Positions 50,086 to 59,688 of a stretch of DNA of 64,000 nt are shown here, piece after piece. The notes under the pieces were generated by a model. The model worked only from the letters and a program-made list of their open reading frames with translations. It was not told the DNA's origin and did not search any database. The DNA comes from FW021-bin31 sp964647485. GTDB taxonomy: Bacteria; Bacteroidota; Bacteroidia; Chitinophagales; Chitinophagaceae. The DNA lies in contig CAZYHV010000009.1 of the NCBI GenBank assembly GCA_964647485.1, positions 55,701-119,700 of the forward strand, read 5' to 3'. Both the position numbers and the translations under genes were made by a program. Positions within the stretch are counted from its first letter, which is position 1. Every line of letters starts with the position of its first letter.

Positions 50086-52200
50086 CTATTGACCTTCCGT
50101 TGCTACAATAGCTTTAATTTCTTCCGTTTCAAATCCGGTATTAATACCAATAAAATAAGCTATTATTCCAACTCCAATCTCTATAAAAGTGCTAATAGGA
50201 AAAACAAAAGGAGAAATTTCTCTGAATGGACCATAGTAACTAAAACAACTCACAAGCATGGTTGCCAACATTAAAAAGACCAGCCACCAAGTAGCATCTA
50301 CATGTTTTCTCCCCTCTTTATCACTCACCCACCTTAAGATAACGAAAAACAGAACAATCAATACCCCAAAAGAAAGGAAATACAACCCAAAAGTCCATAA
50401 TCCCGAAGTATCAATATCAGGATTCGCAAAGACCGCCTTTACAATAATTGGATGCAACACGTCCATTTTAAAGATCTTCGGATGCTGTTCAATCGTCTTC
50501 ATCATTTCCGGATGTTCTCTCAGCATTTTATCTGATTCCGGATGCTCAATAACCTTTGGATTTTTTTCTGCAATAGCAAATAAAGCAGAATTTTCATTCA
50601 CTTCGTTTGCAACTTTGGGATATTCCTTCACCATTTTCCGAACAGATTCGACCAATGCCGGATGTTTTTTAACTAAGACATCTTCATGAATTTCATTATT
50701 CAACACCCATCCACTGGAAATAGAAATAAATAATAAGGCCGCTAAAAAGACTACACTCAGTAGAACACTGGACGTTTTTGAAATCCATCCTCGTATTCTG
50801 GCATCATAAGCAGTATAGATAGGAAGGCCTATCAAAGTAATCGTAAACACATTCGTCAAGGTTTCAAAACCACTCCAATATAAAACAATAGCAGCTGCCA
50901 GGAAAGAGACTAAGGACCAAAAATGATGGCCTTTTAAAACAAAAGGTCGCTTCAATTTAGGAGCTGTTTTTCTCAGAATAGGGAGTCCGATTCCTCCCAT
51001 CAAATACGTCAATACGGCAGCAGAACTGATAAACCCGACTAATTTATACCAACTTGGCGCCGGTACAAAAAAGACACATCCCACGATAGCAGAGAGCACT
51101 AAAGGCACCCATGGAATCCCGTGTTTATTATTTTTAGAAAATATTTTAGGAATAGAACGATGGATAGAAAGACCATATCCCGTTCTGGAACCGGTTCCTA
51201 AATATACCCAGCCTGTCGCTAAAGGAGAAACTGCAGCATCTATCAATAAGAATACTCCAAAAGCTGCCATAATCCCAACATTTGCCGATTCTAACGCATG
51301 AAAAAGCGGACCATCTGCCCAACCGCCACTCGTGAGTAGACTCCAACTTCCCGGATCCAGTCCCATCGAACTCCAACTAATAGCACCAATAAAAGCCACT
51401 TGCAACAAGGCATAAATAATAGTTGGAATGAGGATAGATCCAAAAGTGGCTCTTGGTACATCTTTACCCGGATTCTTCGACTCTCCCCCATAGTCCAAAG
51501 CCTGCCTAAAACCAAGTAGAGAAAATACAATACCTGTCATTGGGATGGCATGGAAAACACCGGACCAGCCCAAAGGGGCAAAACCTCCAAAATCAGAAAA
51601 ATTGCTTCCATCTAAGATAAAAAACAGAAAAATAAAGGTCAGCGTAGGTAATGCAATCTTCCAATAAGTAACCCATTTATTGGACTCCGCCAATAATTTA
51701 CTTCCAAAATAATTTAAACAGAAAAATAAAACCATTAAAGCAACACCGGCCAATATACCGATGGGCCAACTCAACATATCAACACCACCCTCTTTGGTCA
51801 ATAATCCTAAGGCGGGCCATTTTCCTCCAATATAAGTTAAAGCAGCTACCGATTCCAAAGCCGGAATGGCCACTACCGATATCCAATAGGCCCATCCTAT
51901 AATCCAACCCGAAAGGGAGCCATGTGTCAGATAAGTATAACGTACAATTCCCCCGGAGCGAGGAAGCATAGCTCCAATCTCCAAATAGGTCAGCGAAATA
52001 AGAAATATCAATACAGAAGCGATAATCCAGGAAATTATGGCAGCCGGCCCTGCCATACCTGCCGCAGCAAGTACCCCAAATAACCAACCGGATCCGATTT
52101 GCGCACTCACTCCCAACAGGAGCAATTGCGTAAAGGACATGTCTTTTTTTAATTCTTTGTCAGCAGCTTCAAATGATTCATCAGGTTTTTTTTTATTCAT
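50086..52200 (-). CDS. APC family amino acid permease with hydrophilic repeat insert
   Basis: 704 residues, much longer than the 450-550 of usual APC permeases. The N-terminal part is a standard permease: LLLLGVSAQIGSGWLFGVL in helix 1 and GFRQALDYGGESKNPGKDVP later; about 12 helices to residue 500. A soluble insert (about 505-600) is rich in a repeated phrase, HP or NP/YP about every 10 residues (KKHPALVE, KEYPKV, EKNPKVIEHPE, REHPEMMK, EQHPKIFK, VLHPIIVK). Three more membrane helices follow. The insert has no recognised domain; it could be a periplasmic or cytoplasmic sensing loop. Substrate unknown; the glutamate/GABA antiporter-like branch is possible. Confidence 0.88.
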   Translation of the reverse strand: MNKKKPDESFEAADKELKKDMSFTQLLLLGVSAQIGSGWLFGVLAAAGMAGPAAIISWIIASVLIFLISLTYLEIGAMLPRSGGIVRYTYLTHGSLSGWIIGWAYWISVVAIPALESVAALTYIGGKWPALGLLTKEGGVDMLSWPIGILAGVALMVLFFCLNYFGSKLLAESNKWVTYWKIALPTLTFIFLFFILDGSNFSDFGGFAPLGWSGVFHAIPMTGIVFSLLGFRQALDYGGESKNPGKDVPRATFGSILIPTIIYALLQVAFIGAISWSSMGLDPGSWSLLTSGGWADGPLFHALESANVGIMAAFGVFLLIDAAVSPLATGWVYLGTGSRTGYGLSIHRSIPKIFSKNNKHGIPWVPLVLSAIVGCVFFVPAPSWYKLVGFISSAAVLTYLMGGIGLPILRKTAPKLKRPFVLKGHHFWSLVSFLAAAIVLYWSGFETLTNVFTITLIGLPIYTAYDARIRGWISKTSSVLLSVVFLAALLFISISSGWVLNNEIHEDVLVKKHPALVESVRKMVKEYPKVANEVNENSALFAIAEKNPKVIEHPESDKMLREHPEMMKTIEQHPKIFKMDVLHPIIVKAVFANPDIDTSGLWTFGLYFLSFGVLIVLFFVILRWVSDKEGRKHVDATWWLVFLMLATMLVSCFSYYGPFREISPFVFPISTFIEIGVGIIAYFIGINTGFETEEIKAIVATEGQ

Positions 52201-52344
52201 AAATCAATTTTAATTGTTAAAAAAAAGAGAATATGCAAAGCAACTGAAATTATATTAACCTACAATATAATTGGACCATCGCTTTGATAAAGAAATGCAA
52301 AAATTCAACAGTTCAAAACAAAAAACTTCTTCTATTATTTCCTT

Positions 52345-52352
52345 TATATTTG
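52345..52352 (+). promoter_or_regulatory. -7 promoter box of the FUSC gene
   Basis: TATATTTG, exact match, 65 bp before the GTG start at 52418. Confidence 0.55.
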
Positions 52353-52417
52353 TACCTTTTGGCACGATTTTTAGCAGATAGTCTTGATTTTTTTAATACA
52401 ATTTAAATGGTGCCAAA

Positions 52418-54607
52418 GTGACCTTTGTTAAAAACATTATTACACAGGAATACCTAGATCCAACTATCGGAAGATCTATCCGGGAGACACTGGCTTTTGC
52501 TCTTCCGATTCTCTGGGGAATGTTAACCGGAGACATGACTGTATTGTGGATTGCCATAGGAGCCCAAGTGTGTGCTATGGTAGATATAGATGGGAGCTTC
52601 CCTTTGCGAATATCTATTATCTCCATTACAATTATCTCTTGTGCCTTTACCGGAATGCTGGGAACCTTAGCCGGCAATAACTGGATTCTGGCTACAGGAA
52701 TCATGTTTATACTGGCTTTCATTGGAGGTTTTGTACGTCAAAGTGGAACACACGGGATAGGAATGGCCATCGGCGCATTATTAATTTACCTTTTAGCTTT
52801 AGAATCCCCCGGCAATTTTGTCTTTTCATTACATACTTTTTTAAACACGATGATCGGTGGGTGCTTGGCCTTGATCATGGCTGTCATCAGTTGGTTTTAT
52901 ACCCCCTTTAGTTCTATCAAGAGAACCGTATCCAATACCTGGATGGCAATGGCAGACTGGATCGCATTATTCCCCCCTCTTTTGGAAGAGAAAAGAGATG
53001 AAGATCATCCGACCCTAATAGATGAAAAAGAACTAAACTTTAGAGAAGCTTTAGACAAGTCTATCCTCGTCCTCAGCAGAGAACAAGGAATTGCTCATGC
53101 CAAGAAAAACAAACTCTCTTTTCAACTTGTAGAGTTGAGAAAAATTATATCTTTTATTAATCCTGCAGTATCTTCCTTTCAAGACACCTTAAGCAACTTA
53201 AAAGAGGATGAAGACTTCCCTAACAACATCATCAAATATATTCTCGAAAACCTCTCCCTTGCTATAAGACGCATTGCTATTTATATCGCCTCCGGGCGTT
53301 CTGAATATCTCTATCTGGCTAAATTAAATATCAAAAGACTGAAAAATAATAAAGTCATCTTATTAGAGCACCTTCCCAATAAAAACAGCTATTATTTAAA
53401 ACAACCTTCCTTCCAATCCTTACAAGAAATTATCAATTATTTAGAAGAGGCAACAGCCATTCTGGACGAGATGTACAGCAAATCGAGGAGGATAACTCTT
53501 TTTATGCATAATTTAGCTACAGGGATGACGATCCCTCAAAAATTCCCTGTTGTACGATTTCAGTTAAATTTCCAATCTTTTGCTTTTCGCTATGCGCTAC
53601 GCGTAGCCCTCACTATGGCCATTGGGATTGCAGTATATGAATATTTCCATATTCCTCATGGATATTGGATTGCCATGACCAGTATGATTATTCTTCAACC
53701 CGATTATGGAGCCACTTATAAAAAAGCATACAGGCGCATTATCGGAACGATTTCGGGAGCTACCGTAGGTTTTCTTTTATTCCTTGTTCCCATGCCTTAT
53801 TATATCAGTTTCTTTATTGTGACCGGGAGTGCATTTTTTATGTCTTTTTACATGAAAAAGAGATATGGATTTGCTGCATTTTTTATTACATTGATGGTCA
53901 TCGCCCTTTATCACCTAATAGAACCCACCAGTTGGGAATTAGGACTTATCCGTATATTAAACACCTTATTCGGAGCAGGATTGGCTATCGTGGGAGGATA
54001 TGCTTTCTTCCCTTTATGGGAACAGAAAAAAACACCCACCCTCTTTGAAAAGGCTATTCAATCTAATATTGCCTACTTGAATGTTCTACTCTCTATTCCT
54101 CAGACGGTCTCAGATCATAGTAATATAGATCTCGTTTCTCCCCGAAGAGAAGCAGAAGTAAGTAATTTCAATGCCTTCCAATCTCTCAATAAAATGAAAG
54201 AAGAACCTAGTAAAAAACGATCTAGGCTTCAATTATATTATGTAATTATCGGGTTTAATATTCGGCTGACTCGCTTACTCAAAACCTTAAATCAAGAACT
54301 GAAGGAGATTCCAAATATAGCTCCTGAACGTCTAGAAGACTTTAAAAATAAGTTGATAAATATTTTAGAAGATTCTGCTGAAAGAATAACGATGAAAAAT
54401 CCTCCGGCAAGTTCTTTTTCTTCTTTACCTGAGTCTTTTGATATAGACGAATTAAATGACACTATCGAGCCTTTAAAACAAATAGAAGCGGAAGAACAAA
54501 TCACTATTAAAAAACTATATGAAAGAATAGCGAAGCAGGTGATTGGACTTCATTATTCGGTTTATCAAATCAAGCCAACAAACACAAGAGAAAAGGTTAT
54601 CCCTTAG
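52418..54607 (+). CDS. FUSC family membrane protein (YccS-like)
   Basis: 729 residues with two blocks of membrane helices (about 25-170 and 395-530), each followed by a soluble region, the arrangement of the fusaric acid resistance protein-like/YccS family. GYWIAMTSMIILQPDYGATYKKAYRRI is the conserved cytoplasmic loop of the second block. Start is GTG at 52418; an ATG at 52407 is out of frame. The family includes aromatic acid exporters and proteins of unknown function. Its end overlaps the convergent M23 gene by 11 bp. Confidence 0.87.
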   Translation: MTFVKNIITQEYLDPTIGRSIRETLAFALPILWGMLTGDMTVLWIAIGAQVCAMVDIDGSFPLRISIISITIISCAFTGMLGTLAGNNWILATGIMFILAFIGGFVRQSGTHGIGMAIGALLIYLLALESPGNFVFSLHTFLNTMIGGCLALIMAVISWFYTPFSSIKRTVSNTWMAMADWIALFPPLLEEKRDEDHPTLIDEKELNFREALDKSILVLSREQGIAHAKKNKLSFQLVELRKIISFINPAVSSFQDTLSNLKEDEDFPNNIIKYILENLSLAIRRIAIYIASGRSEYLYLAKLNIKRLKNNKVILLEHLPNKNSYYLKQPSFQSLQEIINYLEEATAILDEMYSKSRRITLFMHNLATGMTIPQKFPVVRFQLNFQSFAFRYALRVALTMAIGIAVYEYFHIPHGYWIAMTSMIILQPDYGATYKKAYRRIIGTISGATVGFLLFLVPMPYYISFFIVTGSAFFMSFYMKKRYGFAAFFITLMVIALYHLIEPTSWELGLIRILNTLFGAGLAIVGGYAFFPLWEQKKTPTLFEKAIQSNIAYLNVLLSIPQTVSDHSNIDLVSPRREAEVSNFNAFQSLNKMKEEPSKKRSRLQLYYVIIGFNIRLTRLLKTLNQELKEIPNIAPERLEDFKNKLINILEDSAERITMKNPPASSFSSLPESFDIDELNDTIEPLKQIEAEEQITIKKLYERIAKQVIGLHYSVYQIKPTNTREKVIP

Positions 54608-55880
54608 AGGAAGAAGATGTTTTCATTTTATTCAAACTAATCCCGGTCAACTTTTGTTCAAGTTGGTTTTTCATCCTGACGAAGGATAAAGAATCACTCT
54701 TAGCAATAGGATTGGCAGGAGGAAAATGTTGACTATAAGGATCTACCTGTCTTCCATTTTTCCAAAAACGGTAACACACATGAGGACCGGTAGCTAATCC
54801 TGTCATTCCAACATATCCGATTGTTTGTCCTTGCTTTACATGCTGTCCGGTTCTAACAGCACGCTTGCTCATATGCAAATATTGAGTGGTGTACACGCTG
54901 TTATGTCGTATTTTTACATAATTTCCATTATAACGAGTACGACGAGAAGCAATAACCACCCCTCCGGCTGTAGCCATTATCGGCGTTCCTTTTGGCGCAG
55001 CATAATCTGTTCCTAAATGGGCTTTCCAACGATGTTGAATAGGATGAAATCTACGATGCGTATAATGCGAACTAATTCGATAAGTGTTTAATGGTGCTTT
55101 CAAAAAGGCTTTCCGCAGACTTTTGGCATCTTCATTATAATATCCTCCTTCAGAACTATCTCCCTTAAAATAGAATGCATAATATTTATGGTCGGAATGA
55201 TTTAAAACCGCAGCTTTGATTTTACCCAAATCGACCGGTTTCCCTTTCACATACTTTTCCTCATAAACCACCTTAAACCAATCTCCTTTTTTAATTCTAT
55301 AGAAATCAATATCCCAAGCATACACCTCTCCTAATTTAGCTGCTAATGCTTTGCCTCCCTGGACGTCAGACAAAGCTCTATAAAGAGAACCCTCAATAAT
55401 CCCGGAAGCAGTTTGTTCTCGGGTAGTTACCGGAAAATGATCTTTATATATATGTATTGTATCGGTCAAATCATACACTATATAATCTATAGCATTGGGT
55501 TGATAAACAAAATACTTTGCCTGGTGAAGACTGTCTTTAGAATAAAAAATAGTATATGGGTTTCCAACCTTAAACTTACGAACATCAAAGATATCTTTCG
55601 ACTTATCGGCAATCTTAGCAATCTCTTGTGCATCAATTTGGTAAGAGGACAAGATATTTGACAAAACCTCACCGGAATGAATTATATCCTTTTTCTCTAT
55701 ATAGGGATCGATCGGGATTCCAAATGCTTTCTGCACTTTTTTTACGACCACACTATCCTCATTGTTTTCAGTCGTTGTATTCTCACTTTCTACACTTTGA
55801 CAGGCATTCATCATCAACAGATTAAATAACAAAAATAACCCAACCAAACTATAAAAGACACCTGTCCTCTGTATTTTCAT
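54597..55880 (-). CDS. M23 family metallopeptidase lipoprotein
   Basis: 427 residues from ATG at 55880. Lipobox ending MNAC (Cys27). An N-terminal LysM/OapA-like region (about 60-130, HSGEVLSNILSSYQID) is followed by the M23 lysostaphin-type domain (about 280-390): the zinc ligands are in HLGTDYAAPKGTP, YLHMS and GPHVCYR. It should cleave murein cross-links at the outer-membrane inner face, acting in cell-wall turnover or division. The 3' end converges on the FUSC gene with overlap. Confidence 0.92.
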   Translation of the reverse strand: MKIQRTGVFYSLVGLFLLFNLLMMNACQSVESENTTTENNEDSVVVKKVQKAFGIPIDPYIEKKDIIHSGEVLSNILSSYQIDAQEIAKIADKSKDIFDVRKFKVGNPYTIFYSKDSLHQAKYFVYQPNAIDYIVYDLTDTIHIYKDHFPVTTREQTASGIIEGSLYRALSDVQGGKALAAKLGEVYAWDIDFYRIKKGDWFKVVYEEKYVKGKPVDLGKIKAAVLNHSDHKYYAFYFKGDSSEGGYYNEDAKSLRKAFLKAPLNTYRISSHYTHRRFHPIQHRWKAHLGTDYAAPKGTPIMATAGGVVIASRRTRYNGNYVKIRHNSVYTTQYLHMSKRAVRTGQHVKQGQTIGYVGMTGLATGPHVCYRFWKNGRQVDPYSQHFPPANPIAKSDSLSFVRMKNQLEQKLTGISLNKMKTSSSSKG

Positions 55881-56004
55881 CTTTTCCCTTTTATCAAATT
55901 TTTTCGCAAGTTACATTTTTCAAATCGAATAAAAGGACAGAAAAAGATTCATAAAAGTCCCAATTGCTCTTTTTAACAAAAAAATAAAAAACTATACTCC
56001 CTAA

Positions 56005-56038
56005 TGAAAAAAGCGGGAAAGATGAATTCTTTCCCGCT
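56005..56038 (-). terminator. Terminator of the M13 peptidase gene
   Basis: A 10-bp perfect stem AGCGGGAAAG (56012-56021) / CTTTCCCGCT (56029-56038); on the minus strand it is followed by TTTTTT. It lies about 27 bp after the stop of the M13 gene. Confidence 0.85.
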
Positions 56039-56064
56039 AATCAAAAAGGATAGAGCGAATAATT

Positions 56065-58104
56065 TTACCAAATTACAGCTCTTAAGCTATCCGGTCGATA
56101 CATCTTATCCCCCGGTTTTACATCAAAAGCTTTATAAAAAGCAGTCATATTGGACAGCGGTCCATTCACCCGATATATTTCCGGAGAATGAGGATCATTA
56201 TTGATTCTCCAGCGCATCCTCTGCGGACGCGTTTTTATTCGCCATACCTGCGCACAAGACAAGAAAAATCGTTGATCGGGAGTAAGTCCATCTATCAAAG
56301 TGTCCTTCTGTGCCTCCGGAGTCATTTGAAAGGCTGCATAAGCAATAGCCAATCCCCCATTATCCGCCAGATTCTCTCCTTCCGTTAATTTTCCATTTAC
56401 ATGAAGAGAATCCAACACCGTATATTGATTATATTGATCTACAATTTTCTGTGCACGCTTATTATATTTCTTTCGATCTTCTTTTGTCCACCAGTTTTTT
56501 AAATTCCCTTCTTTATCAAATTGGCTGCCTTGATCGTCAAAACCATGGGTCATTTCATGTCCAATTACATACCCAATTCCTCCATAATTTACAGCATCAT
56601 CTCCATCCTGAAAATAAAAGGGAGGCTGAAGAATTCCGGCAGGAAAAACAATTTCATTAAAAGAAGGATTATAATAGGCATTCACTGTTGGCGGTGTCAT
56701 AAACCATTCGGTTTTATCTACCGGTTTCCCTAATTTATCAATGTTATAATTGTATTTCCATACATTGATATTTCGAATATTCTGTATTACCGATCCTTTG
56801 TCAATTTTAATAGAAGAATAGTCTTTCCAATGATCTGGATAGCCAATTTTTTTGACAATAGCATTCAATTTTCCCAATGCTTTCTTTTTTGTCTTATCAC
56901 TCATCCAATCTGCTCCATTTATCTTTTTCGCATAAGCCTTTTGTAAATCCCCCACTAAATGCAGCATATATTCCTTAGCAGAAGGAGGGAAAAACCTTTC
57001 TACATAAAGTTTACCCAGAGCATCTCCCAGTTTATGATTTACTAAAGAAGAAGCACGCTTCCAGCGCGCTTCCGGCTCTTGCTGTCCATTGAGTGTTTTG
57101 TTATAAAATTCAAAATGTGCCTCTTCAAAAGGCTGACTTAACCAAGAAGCATATCCACTTACTAAATGAAAACTCAAATATTTTTTCCAGGTGGAAAGTG
57201 GAACTGCATTTAACAAATGAGACACCGCTTTATAGAATTTTGGTTGTCCTACTAATAAGGTATCTTGATTGACTTTCATCTTTTGAATCATAGACGACCA
57301 GTCAAAAGCAGGAGCAATATCTTCCATTTCATTCACCGACAATAAATGATAATTTGCTTCCGGATCACGCAGCTGTACCGGAGTCTTAGATGCTTCTGCC
57401 AGTTTTGTTTCTAACTGAATAATATCCGTAGCATCCTGCTCTACATTTCCCGAACTGTCTGCATCACTCAATTTTAATATCTTAACAATATAATGATGAT
57501 AAGCCTCCCGGATAGCCTTATTAGAGGAATCCTCTTTAAGGTAATAATTCTTATTAGGGAGTCCCAGCCCTCCTTGTCCAAAGTGAGGACGTTCAACCGT
57601 ACTGTTTTTATCATCTGCTCCAACATAAAAAGAAAATAAAACACCGTTTCCTTTCGTATATTGGGTAATTATCCTATTGAGGAATTCCTTTACATTTTTA
57701 ATCGAATCTACTTGTTCTAACAAGTCTTTTATTGGGTTTATCCCTGCCTTATTTATTGCTTCACTATCCAGAGCACTCGCATATAAAGCTCCTACCTGCT
57801 GGGCTACCGATCCTTTTTTGGGTTGTTCTAACTCCTGACAAGAATCCAAGATGGTTCGCATATTTGTTAATGCCTGATCTCGAACGATATAAAAAGAGCC
57901 CCAACCCGTTTTGGAAGAAGGAATTTTTGTATCCTTTACCCAATTCCCATTCGCATATTCAAAAAAATTGTCAGCCGGACTTACAGTGGTATCCCGACCG
58001 GAAAGATCAAGCGGATCTTTTCTTTCTTCCTTTCCTGAGTTATTACAACTCATCATCGTAAATAGCATTAAAGTAATAACGGATAGAATAGTTAGCTTCT
58101 TCAT
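56065..58104 (-). CDS. M13 family metallopeptidase (PepO/neprilysin-like) lipoprotein
   Basis: 679 residues from ATG at 58104. A start at 58167 would lie upstream of the promoter box and is rejected. The N-terminus is a lipoprotein signal with MMSC. M13 hallmarks: NAYYNP (substrate backbone binding), HEMTH at about 516-520 (zinc and catalytic Glu), ENLADNGG (third zinc ligand Glu), and a final RAVIW in the place of the eukaryotic CxxW. It degrades peptides of up to about 40 residues outside the cytoplasm. Confidence 0.95.
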   Translation of the reverse strand: MKKLTILSVITLMLFTMMSCNNSGKEERKDPLDLSGRDTTVSPADNFFEYANGNWVKDTKIPSSKTGWGSFYIVRDQALTNMRTILDSCQELEQPKKGSVAQQVGALYASALDSEAINKAGINPIKDLLEQVDSIKNVKEFLNRIITQYTKGNGVLFSFYVGADDKNSTVERPHFGQGGLGLPNKNYYLKEDSSNKAIREAYHHYIVKILKLSDADSSGNVEQDATDIIQLETKLAEASKTPVQLRDPEANYHLLSVNEMEDIAPAFDWSSMIQKMKVNQDTLLVGQPKFYKAVSHLLNAVPLSTWKKYLSFHLVSGYASWLSQPFEEAHFEFYNKTLNGQQEPEARWKRASSLVNHKLGDALGKLYVERFFPPSAKEYMLHLVGDLQKAYAKKINGADWMSDKTKKKALGKLNAIVKKIGYPDHWKDYSSIKIDKGSVIQNIRNINVWKYNYNIDKLGKPVDKTEWFMTPPTVNAYYNPSFNEIVFPAGILQPPFYFQDGDDAVNYGGIGYVIGHEMTHGFDDQGSQFDKEGNLKNWWTKEDRKKYNKRAQKIVDQYNQYTVLDSLHVNGKLTEGENLADNGGLAIAYAAFQMTPEAQKDTLIDGLTPDQRFFLSCAQVWRIKTRPQRMRWRINNDPHSPEIYRVNGPLSNMTAFYKAFDVKPGDKMYRPDSLRAVIW

Positions 58105-58126
58105 ATTAAAATGTTTGATAAAGAAG

Positions 58127-58134
58127 CAAAAGTA
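58127..58134 (-). promoter_or_regulatory. -7 promoter box of the M13 peptidase
   Basis: Minus strand TACTTTTG, 22 bp upstream of the ATG at 58104; it decides the start codon. Confidence 0.6.
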
Positions 58135-58235
58135 AGAAATGTTTAAATAACGTCTATTCCTGTCCATTATCTGAAAAATTTATTCTACTTTCATATCGAT
58201 TTTTAATATCTCATCAAAGTAAAAATAAGAACAAA

Positions 58236-59084
58236 ATGAAAGGAATGCTTATTATAAGCTTTTTGCTCTTAAGTAGTTATTTAGCTTTTGGACAAGACAG
58301 TACGGTTATTCATCTATGGGAGAAGCAAGTTCCGGGGCTCAATGATAAAAAACATCCGGCCATCGTTACGGAGAATCACAGCAATCATGTAACCCGGCTT
58401 ACTGATGTTACAGATCCGACGATGACAGTTTTCCAACCCGATTCATCTGTAAATCGTCATGCTGCCGTACTGGTTTGTCCCGGAGGAGCCTATAAAATAC
58501 TGGCTATTAATTTGGAAGGATATGAAATAGCACATTGGCTTAATTCTATGGGAATAACAGCATTCGTATTGCAATATCGAGTTCCGGATCAACAGAAAGG
58601 AGCTTTGCAAGACGCACAAAGAGCCTTAAGACTCATAAGGTTCAATGCCTCTAAATGGAATATTAATCCCCAAAAAATAGGAGTGATGGGATTTTCTGCC
58701 GGTGGCAGCCTGAGCGCCAGATTAAGTACAGAATATGACACCCCCCACTATCCTGCCAAGATAAAAGCCGACCAAGTATCTGCAAAACCGAATTTTTCAT
58801 TATTAATCTATCCGGCCTATTTAGACCAAGGATCTGATCATACCTTAACTCCCGAATTGACCATCGACAGCACAACACCCCCTATGTTCATCTTCCAGAC
58901 AGCTGATGACCCTTATGGACACAGTAGTCTGGTAATGGCCGAGGCTCTTCGGGAAAATAAAATTCCGGTAGAATTCCATCTCTATCCGAAAGGACATCAC
59001 GGATATGGTATGCGAAAGGATAATCCTGCAGGAAAAACCTGGCCTGAACTCGCTAAAAAATGGCTTCTAAAAAGATTGAAATAA
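58236..59084 (+). CDS. Secreted alpha/beta hydrolase, carbohydrate esterase-like
   Basis: 282 residues with a signal peptide ending near AFGQD. The fold shows the oxyanion region VCPGGAYKIL, nucleophile GFSAGGSL (Ser about 152), acid in TADDPYG, and His in GHHGYG, a complete triad. The family includes many polysaccharide acetyl esterases (BD-FAE and Axe7A-like) in Bacteroidota. It might remove acetyl or feruloyl groups from plant polymers. No carbohydrate-active neighbours directly adjoin it. Confidence 0.88.
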   Translation: MKGMLIISFLLLSSYLAFGQDSTVIHLWEKQVPGLNDKKHPAIVTENHSNHVTRLTDVTDPTMTVFQPDSSVNRHAAVLVCPGGAYKILAINLEGYEIAHWLNSMGITAFVLQYRVPDQQKGALQDAQRALRLIRFNASKWNINPQKIGVMGFSAGGSLSARLSTEYDTPHYPAKIKADQVSAKPNFSLLIYPAYLDQGSDHTLTPELTIDSTTPPMFIFQTADDPYGHSSLVMAEALRENKIPVEFHLYPKGHHGYGMRKDNPAGKTWPELAKKWLLKRLK

Positions 59085-59091
59085 GGGCTTT

Positions 59092-59574
59092 TTAATTATG
59101 AACCAGCACCGTATCGGTGTGAATCGTATCGCTGATATGTCCTGCCTGATCTTTTATAAATAGTTCGAAATAAATAGAGTCAGAACCACTGCCCTGCATT
59201 GCTCCAACAGAAAAATCAATACCGGGTTTCAAAACCAGGATAAGCTCTCCTCCAACATTATTATTCTGTGGGAAATTGGGAACAGGATATGCCAAGCTAT
59301 CAAAACCGGTAGTATGAGCAGGAGTAGTAAGATTTACTACTCTATACCAAAAAATATCTTCTCCTTTGATATCCCCTTCTTTATCCTTAAATTCTGAAGT
59401 TATCGCTACTGAATCCGACACACTCAATTCTTTAGGATAAATACTTTTATACTTCAAAATTGGAGTAGAGGGATATGTTTTATCTTTCCCACAGGAAACC
59501 ATGAAAAGGAAACCTAAAGAGATTCCAATATATAGCAGATATTTTTTCATTCCTTTCTTTTTATTTGCCATCAT
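59092..59574 (-). CDS. Hypothetical lipoprotein
   Basis: 160 residues; starts possible at 59574, 59571 or 59550, the last (MKKYLLYIG) giving a compact lipoprotein signal with MVSC. After the Cys the protein is beta-rich with VAITSEFKDKEGDI, like a single cadherin/PKD-type domain. Function not known. The 3' end lies 7 bp from the convergent esterase stop. Confidence 0.75.
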   Translation of the reverse strand: MMANKKKGMKKYLLYIGISLGFLFMVSCGKDKTYPSTPILKYKSIYPKELSVSDSVAITSEFKDKEGDIKGEDIFWYRVVNLTTPAHTTGFDSLAYPVPNFPQNNNVGGELILVLKPGIDFSVGAMQGSGSDSIYFELFIKDQAGHISDTIHTDTVLVHN

Positions 59575-59615
59575 TCAAACTTCAATGCACTGCACTTCTC
59601 TTTTCAGAAAAGCTG

Positions 59616-59623
59616 TAGCTTTG
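59616..59623 (+). promoter_or_regulatory. -7 promoter box of the LuxE-like gene
   Basis: TAGCTTTG, exact match to TAnnTTTG, 65 bp before the start at 59689. A minus-strand box TATATTTG lies at 59672-59679 and may serve the lipoprotein gene. Confidence 0.45.
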
Positions 59624-59688
59624 TCTCATTTAAAAGTCCTCCTTTTTTTCAAAAAGGACATTCATAAGATACAAATATAAGATGAATA

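Noticed and set aside
58105..58167. Longer N-terminus of the M13 peptidase
   Set aside because: It lies upstream of and across the promoter box and would bury the lipoprotein signal peptide.
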